A program made the translations under genes and the position numbers. Under the pieces are notes generated by a model. The model did not search any database. It was not told the DNA's origin and saw only the letters and a list, made by a program, of their open reading frames with translations. 64,000 bases of DNA from CAYQJL01 sp964573295 (GTDB taxonomy: Bacteria > Eisenbacteria > RBG-16-71-46 > CAIMUX01 > WJJG01), in NCBI GenBank assembly GCA_964573295.1, contig CAZNJE010000011.1, forward strand, positions 49,952 through 113,951, written 5' to 3'. Of this stretch, positions 1 through 8,605 are shown piece by piece (position 1 is the stretch's first letter; the number at the start of each line of letters is the position of its first letter).

Positions 1-1236
1 GAGCGACAACTCCAGGTGAGCCGTAGCCTGCAAGGCGTCAGCGACGCGGTGCTGGGCCGTCAGAGCGCGGACGACATCCTGGCGCTCATTTGTGAGCAGG
101 CCCGTGCGCTGATGGACTGCACCGGCACGGCGGTCTACGAAACAGCCGGGCCCGAGGAACTGGCCGGCTCGGCCGAGGTCGCGCGGGCGGGCGCAATTCC
201 CGATGCGTTTCCCGGCGTGCTCTCGTCGCTCGTCTCACCCGGGTTGCCCGGATTGCCCGGGTTGCCCGGGAAGAAGATCGGCGATCCGGCCACTGGGATG
301 GCCTCCGACATGGCCGGTGACATAGCCCTCGACCCGGCCGAGGCCATGGCCGACGCCATGCCCCCCGACACCGAACCGATCACGCTCAACGGCCTGGAGC
401 AGCATCCGGTTCTCGGGCCGCGGACACCGATCCACGCCCTGATGCTGCTGCGGCTGAGGGTGGGAGGAGAGCTCGTGGGCGCTCTGCTGCTGGTCGATCG
501 GCAGCGGGACTTCACGCCGAGCGATGCCCGGCTGGTGAGGCTGTTCGCCGACCAGGCGGCGCTTGCCCTGGAGCGCGCGCGCATGCTGGCCCAGCAGGAA
601 CAGCTCGCCCTGACCGAGGAACGTCAGCGGCTGGCCCGGGATTTGCACGATTCGATCTCGCAGTCGCTCTATGGGCTCACCATGTATGCGGAAGCGGCCG
701 CGCGGCACTTGAAGGGCGGAGCCGTAGAGAAGGCGGTGGCGTCACTGGAGGTGCTTCGCGACACCTCCCTCGACGCCTTGCGCGAGATGCGGCTGCTGAT
801 CTTCGACTTGCGTCCGACCGTGCTCAGTGAAGAGGGCCTGGAGCCCGCCCTCCGATCGCGCCTCTCTTCGGTCGAGCAGCGCTGCGGTCTGCAGACCGAG
901 CTTCGGGCCGAAGGGCTTGGGGCTCTGCCCCGGCGGGTGGCCGAAGCCCTCTACGGCATGGCCTGCGAGGCACTCGGCAATACGCTCAAGCACGCCCAGG
1001 CAACCCAGGTGCGGGTGCGCCTGCGTCAGGATGAAGACGGGCTCGCACTGGAGATCACTGATGACGGGGTGGGCTTCGATCCCGAGGAAGGTTGGCGATC
1101 GGGCGGCTACGGTCTGCGCAGCCTGCGCGAGCGCGCCGAAGCGATCGAGGCGACGCTGACAGTTGATACCCGTTCCGGTGGGGGGACACGCGTTCGCGTG
1201 CGGGTGCCGGCCGCGGAGCTAGGGTCGTCGCAATGA
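1..1236 (+). CDS. Sensor histidine kinase, NarX/DegS (HisKA_3) type, 5' truncated by window edge
   Basis: Cytoplasmic-type sensor kinase that would autophosphorylate on His and pass phosphate to a response regulator. The frame is open to the left edge: a GTG at 16 is the first visible start, but the five codons before it are also open, so the N-terminus is missing. Counted from 16, residues 1 to about 190 resemble a GAF domain, interrupted by a Gly-Leu-Pro repeat insert. The phosphoacceptor box RLARDLHDSISQS places the His at about residue 211 (nt 646-648). The ATPase part shows an N-box-like EALGNTLKHA and a G-box DDGVGFDPEEG followed by GYGLRSLRERA. Kinases of this class usually work with NarL/LuxR-type regulators. 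One is encoded at 7329 on the same strand, but pairing is an inference because other genes lie between. Confidence 0.88.
   Translation, partial: ERQLQVSRSLQGVSDAVLGRQSADDILALICEQARALMDCTGTAVYETAGPEELAGSAEVARAGAIPDAFPGVLSSLVSPGLPGLPGLPGKKIGDPATGMASDMAGDIALDPAEAMADAMPPDTEPITLNGLEQHPVLGPRTPIHALMLLRLRVGGELVGALLLVDRQRDFTPSDARLVRLFADQAALALERARMLAQQEQLALTEERQRLARDLHDSISQSLYGLTMYAEAAARHLKGGAVEKAVASLEVLRDTSLDALREMRLLIFDLRPTVLSEEGLEPALRSRLSSVEQRCGLQTELRAEGLGALPRRVAEALYGMACEALGNTLKHAQATQVRVRLRQDEDGLALEITDDGVGFDPEEGWRSGGYGLRSLRERAEAIEATLTVDTRSGGGTRVRVRVPAAELGSSQ
238..271 (+). repeat. 9-bp tandem repeat encoding Gly-Leu-Pro in a kinase GAF region
   Basis: About three and a half copies of a 9-bp unit (gggttgccc-like) sit in frame in the kinase gene and encode LPGLPGLPG. 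The stretch is an insertion in a variable loop and belongs to the set of short repeats seen across this window. Confidence 0.75.
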
Positions 1237-1401
1237 CCACAAGCAGGTGCGAGGGTCTCATCCCCCCCCTAGACCGGGCAGCCAATCTGCTTGATCCGAA
1301 CACCCCCGTGGCCTATCATGTAGCGCTGGTTCGAGTTGCGGCTTTCGCTCTTTGTATACGCATGATGTCGTTACCACCGTTACCATCAACGCAGGTTCCG
1401 G

Positions 1402-4138
1402 GTGCGCGTAGTAAAGCCGAAGAACGGGTGGCCGGCGTGGGCGCGGCGGGGGCGATCGGCGATGGCCCTGTCGGCGATCCTGGCGGGGCTCCCTATTCTG
1501 GCGATCCCTGGGGGGGTGGCCTTGCCTGCGTTTGCTTCCGAAACCATGGATATCCCGGGTGATGATGGGACGGTGGCCTACCGTAGGGATCTCTTCCTGG
1601 ATTTCGAGGATAGCCGGGGAGAGAACTGGATGATCAGAGCCGGTGACTCGGCTCACGTCACCTGCGAACTGCGCCATGAGCCCACCTTCGGCGAGGGGCG
1701 CTGTCTCTGGTGCCGGGCCGACGGGCTGGATTCGACCCGGGAGAGCAACGAGCAGGTCGTGGTGTTGCTTCCGCTCTGCGAACCGGTCCTGATGACGGCC
1801 GAGTCGCAGATCTCCTGGCTTTGGTGGTTCCGCGACCGCGATCAGAACGATGGGGTTGGGCTCGAGATCCGCTACCGCCCCGCCGGCGAGGACCGGGATC
1901 GTTGGTTCTCGTGGGCCAGCCACAGCCACCATGACCGGGGCGCCTGGCCGTTCAGTGATCCCGAACTGACACCCTGTGAGCACACCGTAACGATCGGGGA
2001 AGCCCTGGCGGAACGCGTTGCCGCCGGTCGCTCCGAAGATCCCTTCCCCTGGCTGGTCGATGAGATCCGCCTTTTCTTCTGGTTCCCGGCCGATCAGATT
2101 CTCTACCTCGACAACGTCCGCATCCGTCCGGGATCCGGCGGTGAAACCCAGCCCGCCGAGGATGGAGACGGTTCATCCGGCCGGGCGGCCGGTCGGGCAC
2201 AGAGCGGCACCGGCCAGCAGCCGAGCGGAAGCAGCCAGCAACCGAGCAGCACCGGCCAGCAGCGCGATGCGGCCATCACCAGCATCTGCCTGGGCGACCT
2301 GGACGGGGACGGCCGGGTGGATCGCATGTTCGGTTCCCGGGGGAATCCGCCCAGAGTCTATCTCGGCCGGGGGGGAGCGGGTGGCCGTCGGGATCTGGAT
2401 CAGGGCTGGCGCCTGGTCAGCGCGACGCAGCATGGTCTCGGCCGGGCGACCTCGATGATCTTCCCGCAGATGGCCGATCTGGATGGCGATGCTCGCCTGG
2501 ATCTGATCTGTGTCTCGAACGACCGGGTGCAGATCTTCCGCGGGCTGGGGGGTGGATTCTTCCGCGAAGTCCAGGGCCTCCGGCAGCCGGATATGAGGAC
2601 CAACCGGGTCGGCCAACTCCTGGCCGCGGATCTTCTGGGAGCAGCGTCTCCCGAGCTCTATCTGGCGCGCGTGAACCGTCTGTTTCAGTGCGACTCGATC
2701 TACCTGGCGCCCGAGCGCCTGGTGGAGCCCGGTTCCGGCATTCGAGCGGCCTTCAAGGCACGGGCCTTCCCGCCCGTGACCCCTGGGCATCCGCGGACGG
2801 GATTCCGAACGGCCTTCGCGGCCGGCGATCTGAACCACGACGGTTGTCAAGATCTGGTGGCCACCAATTTCGACGTCTTCCTGGCCGAAGGCGATTCCTT
2901 GGTATGTCGGACCGCGCAGTGGCTGCCCGAAGCGGGACTGAGCCAGTCCGGAGCGGTCTTGGGCGACATCGACAACGACGGTGATCTGGACTTGATCGTC
3001 ACGGTGAATCTGCGACACGGTCCGCAGGAAGGTTACGTGACCCACGAGCACAGCCTGGTCTACATCAACGAGATCTCGGAGGGCGAGGCGAGCTACCGGG
3101 CGGAGCATGATCGCCTGCACGAGGGGGACAGCGGCTACCTGCGCCATCCGCTGCTGGTGGATCTCGATCTGGATGGCGATCTGGATCTCTTCGCGCTGCG
3201 CTTCTCCTTTGGGACGAGCGCCCGGCCGCCCAATCTGGTTCTGCTCAATGACGGTGCTGGCCGCTTCGATCCGGCGCCCTGGGACTTCTGGGCCTCGCGC
3301 GCGCGGCCGGTCTCGCACGCGAGGTTCATCGACCTCGATGACGACGGCGATCTCGACCTGGTGGGCGTGGATGCCGAGGATGGTCGCGAGGTGGTCCTGT
3401 GGAGTCCGGCCGCCCAGGACGGCCGATGGGTCAAGGCGCGCGTGCTCGACAGTCGGGGGCGGCCGCACGCCGGAGGCGCGCACCTGACGCTGCGACGGGA
3501 CGGTGTGATCGTGGGCTACCGGCAGACCGGCGCCGGCGAACTCTCGAGTGGGTGGAGCGAGGCGGTTTTCGGCGTGCCCGCCGCCGTGCGCGCCGCCGTG
3601 CGCGGCGACCGGGCCGACGATGGACGTTTCGAGCTGGAGGTTCGCTTTCCCGCGCGATTCGATCGGCCGCATCACCGGACGGTCAGGCCCGGGCAGACGG
3701 TCACGATCGCCGAACCCGCGTTCGCGGACCCGATGGGGGGGCTGTGGGCACGGTTGGATCTCGGCGCGCGGCGCCTGGCCGGGAATGCAGCGGCCGCGGG
3801 ACCATTGCCGGCCGGCGCCGGCGGAGCCGCTCTCGGGTTCCTGCTCGGAACGATCGTCTTCTACGCCGGCCGCCGAAGAGTGCCTGGCATTGAGGAGTCG
3901 CTCCGCGCCCGGAAGTCGCCCCATGCCCGAAAGCCGCCTGACGCTGGGCAACGGTCGGCGTCCCGAGAGAGCGGGGGCCGCGCCGTTGCGTGGCTGCTCC
4001 TGATCCTGTGCGCCGCGGCCATCGCGGCCGGGCTGCGCCTGTCTGGCCACTGGCCCATTCACAGCGCAGCACGCATGGGCCTGGCCGGCGCCTGGATCGG
4101 ACTGGCCGGTGGCAGCGCTCTGGCGTACGGCGCGCTGG
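1402..4138 (+). CDS. Secreted/anchored FG-GAP (VCBS) repeat protein, probably the sensor half of a kinase, cut by an assembly gap
   Basis: Exported protein with an N-terminal signal segment (ALSAILAGLPILAIPGG then ALPAFA). The start is GTG at 1402 or the in-frame ATG near 1462. After an N-terminal domain of about 250 residues come at least six Asp-rich FG-GAP/Ca2+-binding motifs, for example DLDGDGRVD, DLDGDARLD, DLNHDGCQD, DIDNDGDLD, DLDLDGDLD and DLDDDGDLD (nt about 2297, 2477, 2827, 2965, 3161, 3331). These are the signature of beta-propeller/VCBS proteins. A Ser/Gln/Pro linker at about 2190-2270 is low complexity. Toward the end are hydrophobic segments (GFLLGTIVFY near 3840; AWLLLILCAAAIAAGL near 3990; LAGAWIGLAGGSALAYG near 4081) that look transmembrane. 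The frame is open into a 10-N gap at 4139. The kinase module beyond the gap is in another frame, which an unknown true gap length could restore, so one membrane sensor kinase with an external FG-GAP domain is likely but unproven. Confidence 0.8.
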
Positions 4139-4148
4139 NNNNNNNNNN
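4139..4148. other. Assembly gap (10 N)
   Basis: Ten unresolved bases. A run of exactly ten is a scaffold placeholder, so the true length, and therefore the reading-frame relation of the flanking genes, is unknown. Confidence 0.95.
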
Positions 4149-4150
4149 CA

Positions 4151-5152
4151 GTTTCGGCAGGGTCATGGCATCACCGTCGGCGGATCACGGGCGGGCGGGC
4201 GGGGGCGGAGATTCCCAAGGAGGTCGTCCAGCGCCAGTTGTTGATCGCGATCGATGGGTTCTCACACGCGCGCTGGTTCGAGGATCTGACCCGGATATCG
4301 AGCCAGGTGCGGAGCCTCCAGCAGGGCGCGGCGCTCGAGAGCGTTCTGCCGGTGCTCATGCAGCGCCTTGACAGCTACGACCGCGTGGCACGGCCGCAGC
4401 TTCTGGAGATCGACCGCTGCCTGGCGGCCGCACGGATTCCGGCCGCGATCGCCGCACCGGTGCACCGAGACCAGAGCCGGTTGCACGAGCTGATCCTGTG
4501 GCTGCGCGAGTGGAGCGAACGAGCTGGTCGACTCCAGGAGTCGGCGGGCTCCGAGGTGGGACCGGCGCGGGAGCTCGCGTTGCCCGACAGGGAGCGGGTG
4601 GAAGAGATTGCCGCACTGGTGAGTGGCTTGCAGGAGCGGTTGCGGGAGATCTTCTCGTATCTGGGTCAGCGCTTTCGAACGGATCTACACACCTGCATCC
4701 AGGATGCGGCCGGGCGGGCGCGGGCCCGTCACGACTTCGCGGCCATCGAGGTGACCTTGCCCGAAGCGCTGCCGGATGTTTTCGGCATCCAGCACTACGT
4801 GGTCAATATCTTCGAGAACCTGCTTTCGAACGCGATCAAGGCGGCCCGCAGCAGCGCCGGCCAGAGGAGCCCGCGCGTTGCCATCCGCGCGAAGGTTCTG
4901 GGGGATCTGGTTTCGATCGAGGTGAGCGATACGGGGCCGGGCATTCCGCCGGATGCCTTCCGCAGGGCGCGGGAAGCCATGGTGACGGATCCGGAGCAGG
5001 GCGGCCGCGGATTGCCTTACGCCGTCTACTGGGTTCCCAAGTTTCGCGGCCGGATTCATCCGGTACCGGTGGCGGAGAACGCGGGCGGGGCCGTATCGGT
5101 CACGCTGCGAGCACTCTCGGCCACGCAACCGATGAGGTCAACGCATGAATGA
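4151..5152 (+). CDS. Histidine kinase transmitter module, 5' end lost in assembly gap
   Basis: C-terminal part of a sensor kinase that begins inside the gap at 4139-4148. A helical region of about 200 residues precedes a HATPase domain with N-box FENLLSNAIKAA, G1 box DTGPGIPPDA and a G2-like GGRGLPYAVYW. A conventional His box is not obvious; the only candidate is GFSHARWFEDL near nt 4255. The preceding FG-GAP protein ends in transmembrane-like segments directly before the gap, so this is probably its cytoplasmic half. The stop codon (5150-5152) overlaps the ATG of the next gene by 8 nt (ATGAATGA), indicating translational coupling to the response regulator at 5145 and strongly suggesting a cognate pair. 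Confidence 0.82.
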   Translation, partial: VSAGSWHHRRRITGGRAGAEIPKEVVQRQLLIAIDGFSHARWFEDLTRISSQVRSLQQGAALESVLPVLMQRLDSYDRVARPQLLEIDRCLAAARIPAAIAAPVHRDQSRLHELILWLREWSERAGRLQESAGSEVGPARELALPDRERVEEIAALVSGLQERLREIFSYLGQRFRTDLHTCIQDAAGRARARHDFAAIEVTLPEALPDVFGIQHYVVNIFENLLSNAIKAARSSAGQRSPRVAIRAKVLGDLVSIEVSDTGPGIPPDAFRRAREAMVTDPEQGGRGLPYAVYWVPKFRGRIHPVPVAENAGGAVSVTLRALSATQPMRSTHE

Positions 5153-6650
5153 GTCGAACCAGGTCGAGCTTCTGATCGTCGACGACCAGGCCCGATTCGC
5201 CCAGGAGTGCGCGGCGCTGCTGGCGCCCCAGATCCGGTGCCGTCACGTCCTGACCGGCGAAGAAGCACTCGGCGAGATGCAGCAGCATCCTCCGGATGCG
5301 GTGCTGCTCGATATCTACATCGAGATCGACGGCGCACGCACCGGTCTCGAGATCCTGCCGCGTATGCACGCGCGTTTCCCCACCATTCCCATCATCGTGG
5401 TCACCCAGGATCCCACCGCCCAGACGCGGGCGATGGCCCTCGAGAACGGGGCGCTGGACTACCTGGCCAAGCAGGCCGACCGCAGCGAGATGCTGGCCGT
5501 CATCCAGAAATGCGTTGCGATGGGGCAGGCCGCCCGCGAGCGTGAGCTTCTGAGCCGTGAGCGGGAGCGGCTGCGTGAACTGGCGGGCCTGGCGCAAGGG
5601 GGCTGGATCGAGAGCCAGGCGCCGGTGATGCATGCATTTCTCGATGGGCTGAGGCGTGCGGCGGCGGCGCCCCAGTCGATCGTGCTGCTGCTCGGTGAGA
5701 GTGGGACCGGCAAGACGGTTTTCGCCCGCGAGCTCCACCGGCTGAGCCCGCGCGCGAAGCGGCCGTTCGTCGAGCGAACGATCGATCCGCTTTGCGATGG
5801 GGGCGTGATCCGTGGCGAGCTGTTCGGCACCCGGCAGGGCGCATTCACCGACGCGGTCGATCGCCTGGGCATCTTCGAGCTGGCCGCCGAGGGAACCCTC
5901 TTCCTCGATGAGATCGGCAACCTGCCCCTGAGCGTGCAGGGCGCGCTGCTGCGCGTGATCGAGTCCCGGCAGTTCGAGCCCGTGGGCGGGCTTCAGTCCC
6001 TGGTCTTCCGGGCCCGGTTGATCGTGGCGACGAACAAGGATCTCGATCAGGAAGTCGCCGCGGGGCACTTTCGCACCGATCTGCTCGAACGGCTACGCGT
6101 GGTCAGCCTGAGCGTACCCGCGCTGCGCGAGAGGGCTGAGGATCTGCCGGATCTGATCCGTTTCTTCAAGGGCTTCTACCAAAGGCAGCTCAACCTGCCG
6201 GCCGTCGAGATCACGGAGGAGGCCATGGCCCATCTGCTACGACACTCATGGCACACCAACAACGTGCGCGAACTACGTAGCACGATCGAGCGTGCCCTGG
6301 TGCTACACGGGCACGAGCAGCGCCTCGGGCCATATCACTTCGACGTGAAGGAGGCGGCCACTGGGTCGCCGCGGCCGTCGGGGTCACAGCCGGCCGCGCC
6401 GCCGCCGGCCTTGTCGCCTCCGACCGCGCCGATGGTTCACAACGGGACGGGTGCCGCTTCCTTCGACTATCACGCGGAGCGCAAGCGGGCGATGCTGCAG
6501 TTCAAGACCTGGTTCTACACGCGCGCCATCGACCACCTCGGGGCCGTGGCCGGGCATATCACGCCCGAGGACATCAAGAAGCTGGTGGATCTGACCGGGC
6601 GGCAGGCGCCGGTCGTGCGGCGGCATCTGGACGAAACCGGGCTGCGGTAG
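5145..6650 (+). CDS. NtrC-like response regulator with receiver and AAA+ domain; GAFTGA loop altered
   Basis: Response regulator of 501 residues. The receiver domain has the acidic pair D13-D14, phosphoacceptor D56 (AVLLDIYIE) and a conserved Lys in YLAKQ. The AAA+ domain has Walker A GESGTGKT (about 184-191), Walker B GTLFLDEIG and an arginine-finger-like region FRTDLLERLR. The sigma-54 contacting loop, normally GAFTGA, reads GAFTDA at residues 232-237. The C-terminus follows a Pro/Ala-rich linker. It is not an obvious Fis-type helix-turn-helix, although it contains a possible DNA-binding end (TPEDIKKLVDLTGRQAPVV). It is translationally coupled to the kinase that ends at 5152. Because of the altered loop and unusual C-terminus it may not activate sigma-54 promoters in the standard way. 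Confidence 0.88.
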   Translation: MNESNQVELLIVDDQARFAQECAALLAPQIRCRHVLTGEEALGEMQQHPPDAVLLDIYIEIDGARTGLEILPRMHARFPTIPIIVVTQDPTAQTRAMALENGALDYLAKQADRSEMLAVIQKCVAMGQAARERELLSRERERLRELAGLAQGGWIESQAPVMHAFLDGLRRAAAAPQSIVLLLGESGTGKTVFARELHRLSPRAKRPFVERTIDPLCDGGVIRGELFGTRQGAFTDAVDRLGIFELAAEGTLFLDEIGNLPLSVQGALLRVIESRQFEPVGGLQSLVFRARLIVATNKDLDQEVAAGHFRTDLLERLRVVSLSVPALRERAEDLPDLIRFFKGFYQRQLNLPAVEITEEAMAHLLRHSWHTNNVRELRSTIERALVLHGHEQRLGPYHFDVKEAATGSPRPSGSQPAAPPPALSPPTAPMVHNGTGAASFDYHAERKRAMLQFKTWFYTRAIDHLGAVAGHITPEDIKKLVDLTGRQAPVVRRHLDETGLR

Positions 6651-7328
6651 GGGCTCGGCCGGTTTGCGGTAGGGGGTGGATCGGGCTGCGCAAGTGTTCG
6701 TCCGCGAATCCTGGTGCGCCGCACCGAACATTCTTCTTCGCCGACGCGCAACATCCGTCGACTACCTGATCCGCATGCGTGTAGGACCCTGGCCGATTCG
6801 GGCAGCCCTCCCAGGAAGATGTGCATCTAAGATTCTGTTTCCTAGGCCGATACGGGTGATCGGCGCCGGATGCTTCCTGGCCGGCACGGGAGCCGGGGCC
6901 GAGTGCGATCACGCCGGGGACCCCGAACAGCGCATGGCATGAATCCTGCACGCGGGACCAATGCACCGGTGCGGCGGCCAGCCGTCCCCTCCACGGGAAC
7001 TGGCCTCTATCCTGGATGCTGCGAGCCCTGGCAGTCAGCGTAGACACTCACCACGCGAAGGTGACCGTGGCGATGAAGCTGTGACCGCGAAGTCGAGAGT
7101 CGTTTGTGATATCCAGGGCGCATGAAACGCAGTCCGCCTGTCCGGCGTGGACGGGTGGCATGCATGGGATCCCGGCGGCCATTGCCGCCGGGATCTTTGC
7201 CTTCGGTGCTTCTGGTCTTGGCTGAGGGTTTCGTCCTGCCCCCATTACGTATATGCTGTCTTCTCAGCGCCGGCTAGATCGAGCCGGCGGCGCCGTGGCC
7301 ATGGCTTCGAGCACCGAGAGGGCTGGGC
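6651..7328. other. Intergenic region, no supported gene
   Basis: About 680 bases between two regulator genes. I see no reading frame with recognisable protein content on either strand. The only clear structure is a perfect hairpin at 7168-7195, annotated separately. The promoter of the downstream regulator is presumably between the hairpin and 7329, but no convincing -35/-10 pair was found. Confidence 0.6.
7168..7198 (+). terminator. Strong hairpin, probable intrinsic terminator
   Basis: Perfect 12-bp inverted repeat (7168-7179 with 7184-7195), a 4-nt loop (catt), then a short T-run (ttt) on the plus strand. It would end transcription coming from the kinase-regulator pair upstream. The T tract is weak, so a bidirectional or attenuator role is also possible. 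Confidence 0.5.
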
Positions 7329-8006
7329 ATGTCCGATCCGTCGACACCCATCCGCATCCTGTTGGTCGACGATCACCAGATCGTTCGCAAAGGGCTGCGC
7401 GCTCTTCTCGACACCGAGGCCGGGTTCGAGGTCGTGGGCGAAGCCAGGTCGGGTCACGAAGCGATTCGGCTCGCCGAGGAACTCTCGCCCGATGTCATCC
7501 TGATGGACCTGGTCATGCCCGGCATGGACGGGGTGGAAGCGACGCGCAGAATCCTCGAGCGCGATCGCCGAGCGCACGTGCTGGTGCTGACCAGCTACGG
7601 GAGCGACAACAAGGTGTTCTCGGCCATCAAGGCGGGCGCACTGGGCTTCCTGCTCAAGGATACCCGTCCCGAAGAACTCGTCTCGGCCCTGCGCGAGGCC
7701 GCTCGGGGACAGTCGGCTCTCGATCCCGGAGTAGCCCGCAAGCTGGTGCGCGAGTTCGCGCATGAGAGCCGGGGAGAGGAAGGCGCCGAGCCACTGACCA
7801 ACCGCGAAGAGGACGTCCTCAGGCTGGTGGCGAAGGGTCTGAGCAACGAACGTATCGCCGAGGCGCTCTTCATCAGCGAGGCCACGGTCCGGACCCACGT
7901 GGGCAACATCCTGGGCAAACTCAACCTGTCGAATCGTACCCAGGCGGCGCTCTATGCGCTCCGGACCGGGCTGGCCTCGATCGAAGACATCGACGAACGC
8001 ACCTAG
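7329..8006 (+). CDS. NarL/LuxR-family response regulator
   Basis: DNA-binding two-component regulator of 225 residues. The receiver has D14-D15, phosphoacceptor D60 (DVILMDLVMPGMDG), a conserved Thr/Ser region (LVLTSYG) and Lys in LLKDTRPEEL. The C-terminal LuxR-type helix-turn-helix covers about residues 155-210 (LTNREEDVLRLVAKGLSN, then ATVRTHVGNILGKL). The length and layout are those of the LiaR/DegU/NarL group, whose partners are HisKA_3 kinases like the one at the left edge. It stands alone, with a hairpin upstream and the convergent GAK-associated amphi-Trp gene downstream. Confidence 0.93.
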   Translation: MSDPSTPIRILLVDDHQIVRKGLRALLDTEAGFEVVGEARSGHEAIRLAEELSPDVILMDLVMPGMDGVEATRRILERDRRAHVLVLTSYGSDNKVFSAIKAGALGFLLKDTRPEELVSALREAARGQSALDPGVARKLVREFAHESRGEEGAEPLTNREEDVLRLVAKGLSNERIAEALFISEATVRTHVGNILGKLNLSNRTQAALYALRTGLASIEDIDERT

Positions 8007-8054
8007 TGCCAGCCTCTCGAGCGCAGGCGAGCCGACCGAGGCGGCCGCTGCCGC

Positions 8055-8345
8055 CTACCCGCTCGTTTCGGTCTCCACCGACTCGCTCTCGACGCTCTTG
8101 GCCTGAAGCTGCGGCTGCTCAGGCGCCCAGGAGATCTTCACGGTCAACGAGGTCTTGTCCGATTTGTCCTTGACCGAGGTCTTGACCGATACGACCGAGG
8201 TCGGCGTGAGGCTGATCTCCTCTCCACCGTGGGCAAAGCGCACCTCGCCGGACTTGAGGTTGTCGGCGACCTGCTGCAGATATTCAACCGCCTGTCCAAT
8301 GTTCATCGACTCCTTGGACTCAAGCGAGCGTTTCTTGCTGCTCAT
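8055..8345 (-). CDS. Amphi-Trp domain protein (GAK-associated), copy 2
   Basis: Small acidic/basic protein of 96 residues matching the amphi-Trp domain style: an N-terminal helix with ESKESMNIGQAVEYLQQVAD, then GEVRFAHGGEEISLTP and a C-terminal strand LTVKISWAPE with the characteristic Trp. The ATG at 8345 was chosen because a GGGAGGAG ribosome site lies at the right distance; the ATG at 8351 is too close to it. Function is unknown; such proteins occur next to GAK genes. A second copy is at 14013. It is the last gene of the minus-strand GAK set, separated from the CofD-like gene by about 260 bp holding an assembly gap and repeats. Confidence 0.82.
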   Translation of the reverse strand: MSSKKRSLESKESMNIGQAVEYLQQVADNLKSGEVRFAHGGEEISLTPTSVVSVKTSVKDKSDKTSLTVKISWAPEQPQLQAKSVESESVETETSG

Positions 8346-8413
8346 ACTCATCTCCTCCCACATGGGGTGACGTGCGTCTGATGGCGGCCGCTGACGATCC
8401 GAACGCAGGTGCG

Positions 8414-8442
8414 NNNNNNNNNNGGGGGGGGGGGGGGGGGGG
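8414..8442. other. Assembly gap (8414-8423) followed by a 19-G homopolymer
   Basis: Ten N directly followed by 19 consecutive G. A pure G run beside a gap is a common sequencing/assembly artefact; it may also mark a real homopolymer that stopped assembly. Confidence 0.9.
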
Positions 8443-8494
8443 CGGCCCACCACACTCATCGTACTGTACCCAATGAGCGTTCCGCAATCGATAG

Positions 8495-8600
8495 CCCCAG
8501 GAGTTCCGGGAGCCCCAGGGGCTCCGGGTGCTTCGGGAGCCCTGGGTGTTCCGGGAGGTTCGCGTGCTCCGAGTGCTCCGGGTGCCCCGGGAGGTTCGCA
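8495..8600. repeat. Degenerate 9-bp tandem repeat between GAK genes
   Basis: About eleven imperfect copies of a 9-bp unit resembling ccgggtgct / ccgggagcc. It could be read as Gly-Xaa-Pro (collagen-like) on either strand, but no supported gene frame uses it. It lies just past the stop codon of the CofD-like gene and next to the poly-G gap. Confidence 0.7.
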
Positions 8601-8605
8601 TGCGA

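Noticed and set aside
2173..4062. Long open frame on the minus strand, 629 codons
   Set aside because: Antisense to the FG-GAP gene; its composition follows the Asp-rich repeat codons and it has no domain sense.
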